In this document: piece by piece, positions 12,701 to 21,639 of the stretch
Layout of the letters: each line of letters begins with the position of its first letter
How positions within the stretch are numbered: the first letter of the stretch is position 1
Assembly (NCBI GenBank): GCA_023101885.1
Contig: JALPQD010000016.1
Coordinates: forward strand, 6,842,396 to 6,906,395
From: Typhlomys cinereus
Taxonomy: Eukaryota > Chordata > Mammalia > Rodentia > Platacanthomyidae
Length of the DNA: 64,000 nt
Reading direction: 5' to 3'
Translations under genes and position numbers: made by a program
Notes under the pieces: model-generated
Databases searched by the model: none
The model's input: the letters and a program-made list of their open reading frames with translations, nothing else
What the model was told of the DNA's origin: nothing

Positions 12701-15700
12701 GGAGGGATTTCCTACTATATCACCTGATGAAGTGTTATCTGCCAAGTTCCTTTACTTGCACAGCTCCTATTTTCCACTTACAACTAATATGCATCTTGTC
12801 AGAAGGCCATTTAAGATGTCAATATCTGGTGCTTCTTCATTCACCCACGATTTTTAGCATCCATTGATAAATCTTGGCTGAGCATTATTAGCATGAAGGC
12901 TGCAAAATGGGACTTTGGTGTGGGTTGGGTTTGGGTTTGATTTGAGATAGATAGGGTCTTACTGCGTACTCCAGACTGACCTCAAACTTTCCATCCTCTG
13001 GCCTCAGCCTCCCACTGTTAGGATCATGGGTGTGAGCCACCATATCCACCTAATGCGGGCCTTCTGACTTTCAGGCTTTTTTTCCCAAGGAAGTTAATTG
13101 CATCAGGAAAAATAGGGCTGGAGAGAGAGATGGCTCAGGGGTTAATTAAGATTCTGCCTCCCAAGCAGAGGATCCTGAGTTCAGATCCCAGATCCCACGT
13201 AAACAAACCACCACTACCACCACAACAAAAAACACCAGGCAGACAGGCAGCAGCCTGCACTTCTAGCCCTGGTGGGTGGAGCCTGGGAAATCCCAGAGCG
13301 AAAACAAAAAGGAGGTAGAAGCAATCCAGGATGATTCCTGAAGTCACCCTTGGTCCTCCTCAGGGACACAGTGCTTTCTGATTACACACAGAAAGAAAAA
13401 AGGAAGGAAGAAGGAAGAGAGAGAGGGAGAGAGGGAGGGAGGGGAGAGAGAGGGAGGGGAGAGGGAGGGAGGGAGGAAGGAAGGAAGGAAAAATAAATTT
13501 TTTAATTGGATGTGACACACGCCATGTAATCCCAGTCCCAGGAGACTAAGGCAGGAGGATCATCGCAAGTTTGAGGCCACCCAGGGTGATACAATAAGAA
13601 CTTATCTCTAAAACAAAAACAAAAAATAGGAGAGGATGCTCTCTTCAACAGACCTTTGATCCCTCTCCAGTACCCAGCTGTCCAGAAAAGAAAGAGTTGT
13701 AAGCAACTGCACCCAAAGGTAGTCTAGGTATTGAAGTTGTTCTTGGAATGACTGAGATTTAAAGGACAGCCCCATGCAGCTCTTGCCCCCAGTTCTATTC
13801 TGGCTTAATTACTCCACAAGGGAAAAGTCTATGGAGCTCCCCCACTTACTGTCCCAGGATCCATATCCCAGTTTCTGTCTCCAGCTTGACCCGCCCTTTG
13901 CTGTCCCCCAGGCTGATCACCAGCTGTGTGAGCACCGAGGGCCTCGCCCACCTGACATCTGGTCTGGGACACTGCCACCACTTAGAAGAGCTGGAGTAAG
14001 TTGCATGGGGACCTGGGAAAGAATGCCAGTCAAGGGCATGGCTGGGAGGACAGCTGGTCTATGGTAGGGTGGACAGGGTATTCTCTGGGTATTCCCTGAG
14101 ACCAAGTGCAGTAGTTCTGGTATGGCTAGACACTGCATTCTCTGTCAGGACTTCACCCTTGATCCACAGTGGCTCTGGCCAACTTCTTCTTCCTTCTTGG
14201 TCTGGGAGTGCACAGAATGGAGCTCGAATCTGGCTCTGCCTTGGCTTGCAATGGACGCTGGTTTGCACTGAGGGACAGAAGGGTCCCTGCGTGGGTGCAT
14301 CCCTCCTCCCCCAGCCTCTTCTCTGCAGCCTTAACCCCGGGCATCCTTCCTAGCTGAGCCCATTATGACTGTCATTTTACTGCAGAGACCCCCGAGACTG
14401 GGGTTAGCAATGTCCCCTGGGGAGACTGGACAGCAAAATCCCTGTCGGTCTCTCTGTGGCTGGGGGCAGGCCGGACAGCTCTGCTCTGCGGCCTGGTCAG
14501 CTTGCCTGACCGGAGCCTCCTGCCTGGTCCCTGCAGCTTCTCTAACAACAAGTTCTATGGAGAGAGCACCTGCGAGGAGGGCATCGAGCTGCTGATGGGC
14601 ACCCTCCAGGGCATCCACAGGCTGAAGAGGCTGCAGTAAGTGGCGGGGATCGTGGGGGGAGGGTAAAGGAGGAGTTGGGAGAAGGGTTAAGTGGGATTGA
14701 GGGAAGGCGTATGGAGCATGTTTAGGAACCTCTATCTCTGTGGATGACCCAAGTGAACCCAACACCCTCCCAAACTTTTAATCTCCTTACATGGCTTGTC
14801 ATGTATGATACTTGACCTCTGAGAACGGAATGACCAGCTCAGTGGGCTGGCCATTGTAACCGTTACTCTTTCCTGTTGCTGTGAGAGAGCATCCAAAGTA
14901 AAGCAACTACGGGAGAAAGGGAGATTATCAGCTTACGGTTGCAGAGGGCAGATACATGGCGGAAGGAGCTGGCAGGCAGAGTCTGGCTGAGAGCTGCCAG
15001 ACTGCCTACTGTAAAAATAGACTTCTCCTGGAGGTAGGATAGGACTACCACAAGGCCACCCCCTCCAACAAGGCTCCACCTCTCGAAGGTACCATGACAT
15101 TTGAAAGCACATGAAACTGTGGGGGACACATTTCATACCATGACAAGCATTATGGGTTATGCCTTGGAAAATTACAAGACTTTAGGTAGATCCAGGGATT
15201 AGGTACTGGTCAGTGCCCTCCCCTTCCTTCCCCTCCAACCCCCACCCCATCCTCATCTTCCTCTCCCCCAGTTTACCGGAAAGGGAACTTTTCTCCCTGT
15301 GCTCAGCTGGAGGAACAGTGGGCAAGCTTGGGTCACATGTCCCCCCCAAACCAATCGTGGTAGGCTATTGGCCAGAGAGAGTCACAGGTCCACCCCTAAA
15401 CCAGTCATTGGCTGGTAGGGTCACAGGTCCACACTGTCTTCTGGATTTAATGGGTAGGACTTCAGGGTGCTGTTCATAAAAGAGGTGGCACAGACTCTGG
15501 TCTCCCCCTTCCCACCATGCCTGTTGCTGTCATCTGCAATTGTTTCCAAGTAACAGTCCATTTTTACTCTCCTCAGTAAGTGGCAATCATCGAATTCATA
15601 GAAATGACAGAAAGAGTCCAGCCCCACCCCGCACAGATACCAGCATCTTGTAAGCACATTTAGCTGTTTGCTGCTTTCAGTCTGTTTTACTGATGACCCC

Positions 15701-18062
15701 AAATAACCCTGGTTAAAAAGAGTCTATTGTTACAGAAATATGTAACAAAGAAAGTGAAATCCCCTGGAGAGGGTGCACTATCAGAAAAATGCCTGGAATA
15801 GTCAGCTGTGAATTATTTTCCAGATTTTTTCTATATTCATTGAGCACGATTTAACAGCAGCCTTGACTTCCCATTGGGAAGCGGTACCTTCATTCGGTCC
15901 TTCTTGTCTTGTCCTGAGGAGAACTGCAAAGGAAAGTAGGGACCAGGAGATCTTGAACCACGCAGGGCTCTTCTGTGTTCCCGTGGAATTGTTGTTTAGA
16001 CCTTTTCCAGGTGCCTTCTGGAAGCTTTTATCTGGCCCAATGATGCCATTCACAGATACATTCATTTGTGTAGATGGTGTCTGGGGCCAGGAGCTGGCAA
16101 TTGTACAGGTCAGGGAACCCTGCCTGTCACATTCAGTCCTGAGTCCCAAACACACAAGCTGCTGCTTCCTGCCTCAGTTTCCCTGTCTCTAAAGTGGGTA
16201 CACCGATGTGTGTGTGTGTCTGAAAGAAGGAATAGGTCCTCAGTATCCACCGGCTCCATCCATTCCACATTTCCACATCCTCAGTCACTGGCAGCTCCCC
16301 ATTCAGCTTCTTCCAACTGCCCCCCAGGATCCACACCATGAGGGTCCAGCACTTGGCAAGATGGTAGACTCCTGCTTGGCTGAGGCTGTTCTCAGTTTCA
16401 GCGCTGAAAGTTGAGTGTTCTAGAAAACCCTTGTTTCAGCACATCAGAATGCTGGCCGCTCCTGCTCCCAGCAGTGTGGACGAGGGCAAGCTCCTTGTCT
16501 CTCTGGGCTCCAACGTCCTTTTTGAACCTGAGAGATTTGGCTGTTCTGACTTCTGTGGATTCAGTGAGACAGTGGATGGTAAATGCTGGGCAGCCTGACG
16601 GAGTTCACTGCCGACATGCTGGGCTGTTGCCGTTCACTCTTCTCTGTGCTCACAATAGGGCTCGGGGTCACGATCCCATGATTGACACATATCTAGGGAC
16701 CGGGACTGGGTCCTGTGGCCTTAGGCTCCTGCTGCCGCTGCTTTCTCTGTGGAGCCATGATGCGCTCCTTCTCTGAGCTTAAGGGCTCCCGGTCTGTACA
16801 GTGGAGATGACAGTGGAGCCACCGTTTAAGAAGGTCAGAGCCCAGGCTGTGACCCTGGTCCCATACTTAATGTGTGATGGATCGCTCATCACCAGACTCA
16901 GTCTGTGTGCTTTGGAGCATGGAACCACTTGCCTGCAAGACCCCTATAATTTGTGAAGGATTCTTAGGTGCCATTTGCTTTCCTTCGCCCATATAGGGAA
17001 GCTGGCCTGCAAGTCACAGAGAGGCCTCACACGTCCTGGCTAGGCAGGCCTGAGTCTCCACCCCATGCTAACTTCATCTGGCTTCCTCTTTCTCCAGCCT
17101 CAGTCACTTTCCACTGGGAGGCTCTGCGCTGACCTTACTCACTCAAGGACTAAGTCACATGACCGCCCTGCAGTGCCTCCGGTGAGTGATTTGAGTGATT
17201 CAGTGGCTCACCAGGAATGAATGGGAATACTTTGGCCAACTCTGTTGGGATGTTACCATGGGAAGTACTGGGCACCTCCTTGGCAACCTAGGGTGACTTC
17301 CTTGTTTGACCTCCTGTAGCTTCACAGATGGGTGCCCACTGCTCTTGCTTCCTAGCATCATTGACTTTGTCCTGGCTACAAAGTGACCTGGCTGCAGGGG
17401 AAAGGGGTAGGCGCAAGCCCCAGAAGATGTATACACAATGCCCCTGAGTTCAAGTTAAGATATGTCAACTGGGACAGCACAGGTCTGGGTACCCAGATTC
17501 TACATTTCTAGCAAGCACTCCGGTGCCACACTTGGCGAAATAAAGAGCTAGATTTGACCTCTTCCCTTGTAACCTCACCCTCTGCCTGCTCAACAAGCAA
17601 ATGCCACCACCCTCTCTTCTGATGTAGTTTCTCCAAACACAAAATGTTGTGACTGCAAACAAGCAATGACACAGATCTTGCTTTTTTTTTTTTCTGAGTT
17701 CCACCCCCACCCTAGTAGATTACAGAAAATGTTAGCATTCAGGAGGGCGTGGCACACAGGACTCCAAGTCAATTCATTAAAGTACGGTCAATGAAATTTA
17801 ATTTGCAAAAAAAAATAAAGGGGCTGGAGAGATGGCTCACGGAGATGGCTCAGGGGTTAAGACTCTGCCTTGCAAACAGAAGGTACTGAGTTCAGATCCT
17901 AGGTCTCACATAAAAATGCCAGGGGGAAATGGCAGCGGCCTGCACTTCTGGCCCTGATAGACAGAGCCTGGGAAATCCCAGAGCAAAGCAAAAAGGAGAT
18001 AAAAGCAATCCAGGGTGATTCTTGGAGTCACCGTTGGGTCTCCACAGGGGATGCACAGTGCC

Positions 18063-18104
<42 letters not shown>

Positions 18105-21100
18105 TGCACACACACACACACAAGCGCAAATAAAGTTAAAAAAAAAAACAGTCCTCACACAGATACTTAACAAGAGGCTAAGCCATTTCACTTGGGCCAT
18201 TTAGTTTAGTTTTGTTCACACCACTAACAAAGTCAGAGCCAATCAGGGTACAGAAAAGACAACGATAATACTAATTAATAACAATAGCAGTGAAACTTCC
18301 CACCATACAGTTGTAAAACCCATAGTTTTGAGCCAGGGACCCTTATTCAGCCTGGTGGGCCCAGGGCCCCCTGCCACGGGACCCAGGCACACCTGGCAAG
18401 GCTGAAAGTCATCCTGACTGCTTCAGGGCCAGCAGCTCTGGGGACTGGATCCACTTGGCCTGCGAGTCGCCGAGAGCCTCTGACCAGCCACAGCTCACCT
18501 CTGGGTCTTGGTCTTCCTGCTTGGGATACTTGGCATAGCAATTACCACCTTTACTGCTTTCTAGAAGTTTTGTGAGTGGTATATGAGCTTATAAATGGGT
18601 AAAGGTGTAAGTGTGAACCGTAGGGTTTCACACCTGTAAATGCTTTTTACTTGCCTGACTAAGGCGTCTGGGCCTGTTTCCTGCTTCTCCAGGCTGAGCA
18701 GTAACAGCATTGATGACGCGGGCTGTTGCCATCTCTCTGAAGCTCTCAGAGCAGCCACCGGCTTGGAGGAGTTGAGGTAAGTTAGATCCCAACCCGCACT
18801 GGCAGGGAAAGCTGGTGAAAGCAAGGGGCTCTCCCAGGATGCTCCTCATGTCTTAGCTTCAGCCCCTCACACATTGCTACACTGCAGGGAGACCCCTGAT
18901 GTGCAAGGATAGGATATGGGAGTATTAGTTGCAGCTTTTAGGATGAGCAACAGGGGGAAATCCTGCAAGAAGCCAAGAGTAGCGCATCCTCAACCAAATG
19001 GTGTAACAGCTTTCTCAGTACCAGCTGGGACTTTTCTGTGCGTGTACAGAGCCTCCTCTTCCCACCTGCAGGGGTGTGGACAAGATGAGATGGATCGATG
19101 GTTCCGCAACTGATAGTTTCACAACTCTTCTTTTCTCCCCAAGCTTGAGCTACAACCTGATTGGTGATGCCAGTGCCCAACTCTTAGCGACTGTGCCTGC
19201 TGCAGCTTCCAAAGCTCAGGAAGATAGAGTAAGCACCAGCCCTGAAGGGGCCCTGTGGGGACCACGCCGTGTCCCTGGGAGACACTGACTCCTTCCTGGC
19301 TCAGGCTGCCAATTGGAAAGGGGGCCCACCCCTAGTCTCAGTGACTGAGTGAGGGGTGGGCAACCTTCTGGAACCTGTTTTCTGTGTCTTTATGTCCCAT
19401 CAGGCAGGAGGAGGCATGGGATGGTGTCTCTTGGGACCCTCAGATATAGTGGATTAGGTGGGACAGAGGGTCCATTGTGAAGCCTCCCTTCTTGCAGCCT
19501 CTCCTGGAACAGCATTGGCCTGGAAGGTGGGGTGCAGCTGGCGAAATCTCTCGTTCTTTGCAGGAAGCTAGAGGAGGTCATGTGAGTGTTTTTCCAAGCG
19601 GGGCATCCCCCAAAGGGCCAGGGCAGGACAAAGACCCTGAGCAGGTTGCCCATGTTGAACATTCTGCTCTTTTCTCTTTTAGACTTGGCCACAATGCTCT
19701 GGGGGATCCTACAGCCATAGGGTTGGCTCAGGGTCTGCCCCCACGACTGAAGGTCCTGTGGTGAGTGTCCCCCTGCCCCTATACAGGGATGGCAAGGAAA
19801 GGACCCGGGAACAGTGGGATCTGGGCAACTCACGAACTGAACAGCCTGAAATCAAACCCCTGCATAGCCCACTCCCCCAACCACAACCCTCCCCCATCTG
19901 AGATACCGTAGTAGGGCCACCAGGACACCCAACCTCGTGTTGGCCCTCCCTGACCACTATGACACCCCCAATCAAGCCCAGGACACTTAGGACCCTCAGT
20001 TTCCTCACCTGCCAAAGACGTTGCCCATCTCAGAGCGACCGTCCTGGGAGCCGGTCCCTGCAGGTGGGCAGCGCATATCAGCAAAGGGCTGTGTGTGTGT
20101 GAGAAAAGCGTCAAGACCCTCTGCAGGTCAAGTGTATATCCCCTGAGTCCCATGCAGCCCCGGGGCTTGGATCCTTCTGTGTTCCTCCATATTCCAGTTC
20201 AGAGAGCTAAGACTAAGACAAGTGTGGAGAGCTCATCTTCCCAACGCATGAAAAGGTCAGGCCTTGAATATGGGGGATCTCAGAGCCCAAAGTCAGGGCC
20301 CTTGACGCCCACCAGGTCCTGTGTGAACAGTAGTAGGTCAAAGGATCAACTGAGGTTGCGCGGCTGCAGTCTGCTCCAGCCCCCAGAGCTGGTTCCAGGG
20401 TCCCCTCCCTCTGCCTTTTCTGCAGTCTGCCATCCAGCCATCTAGGTCCACAGGGGGCCTTGTGCCTGGTCCAGGCCCTGGAGGAGTGTTTACACATGGA
20501 AGAACTCAGGTGAGTAAGGTTTCCCCTGCAGTGGAACAGGCAGGGAAAAGTCTGGGGCACCTCACTCAGATTCTCTTCTGTCCTGCAGCTTGGCAGAGAA
20601 CAGCCTAGCTGGAGGGGTTCCACACTTCTGCAAGGGGCTCCCACTGCTCAGACAAATTGAGTAAGTAGTCGTCCCTGTCTGCCCCGCGTCCTACAGCCAT
20701 CCACAGTCCTTCTCTGGTGGGGCCTGGTACGTGGGTGAGACTTTGAAAGGCGAGAGAACGCGGGGCTAAGCAGAAGGCAAGAAAGAGGGCTGCTTTCCTA
20801 AGATTCCCACCCTGTCCGTGGCAAGGCCGCTCTGGTCTCTCCTACTGTCACAGTGAGTGGAGAGGTCTTGCCAGTGATACCCCCCTGACTCACAACCACC
20901 ACCTTTGTTTCATCCCAGCCTGATTTCCTGCAAAATTGATGACCAGGCTGCCAAGCCTCTCGCCGCCAGTCTCATGCTCTGTCCTGCCCTGGAAGAGATC
21001 TTGTGAGTGTTCAGATGGGCCCAGAGCTGGGAAGTGCAGGTGTCCTGGGGGCTGGCCCCACCCACCAGGTCTGGAGCTGTCCTGTCTCTCTGACCTGGCT

Positions 21101-21591
21101 ACCCACTGTAGAGAGGGAAGCTGTTTATTGCTGGGCGTGTGAGCTGGTGACACAGAACAGGGCCATAGAACCTCTCCCCTCTCAAAGGGAAGGCAGGCTG
21201 CGTGATGTATAAAGATCAGATCGTCACACCGACCATCCCTTTGGAAATATCAGCCTAGGAAGCCTTCATTTGAGAATGGCCGTGGGTTATACAGAGAGGC
21301 AGAAGCTGGTGGACTACACTGGCTATCTCCGCTCTTCCTGGCTATCATACCACCTTCGACCTGGGGGTCTGTCAGAACTGCCAGGTGGTCAAACCAGACT
21401 GCTGGGGTCGCCTGGAGCGCTCACCACAGAGCAGAAGAAAGCGTTAATTTTCAAGTACAGGTGATTACATGAAGGTTTTTAGATGTGCATACTAAACAGT
21501 TTTGTTTTTCTATATTGGAGCTTCATGCATGCCAGGCAAGAGTTTTCCCATTGAGCTAAACCCCAGCCGAAACTATCTTTTTTCTTTTTTA

Positions 21592-21639
<48 letters not shown>

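Larger units (their letters stand above)
11385..13911 (+). other. NLRC5: NLRC5 intron with nested repeats
   Basis: Contains a rodent dispersed repeat, an antisense B4, an antisense B1 and one young SINE. The remainder shows nothing I recognise. Confidence 0.7.
14636..17097 (+). other. NLRC5: NLRC5 intron
   Basis: Contains a dispersed-repeat copy (14860-15145), a short tandem near 15340-15432 and MIR-like sequence (16140-16900). The stretch 15440-16140 shows nothing recognisable. Confidence 0.65.

Noticed and set aside
19076..19288. Intron retention after the frameshifted exon as an alternative explanation
   Set aside because: The frame continues only briefly past 19228 into non-LRR sequence. 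A good donor and the next well-formed exon make normal splicing more likely.
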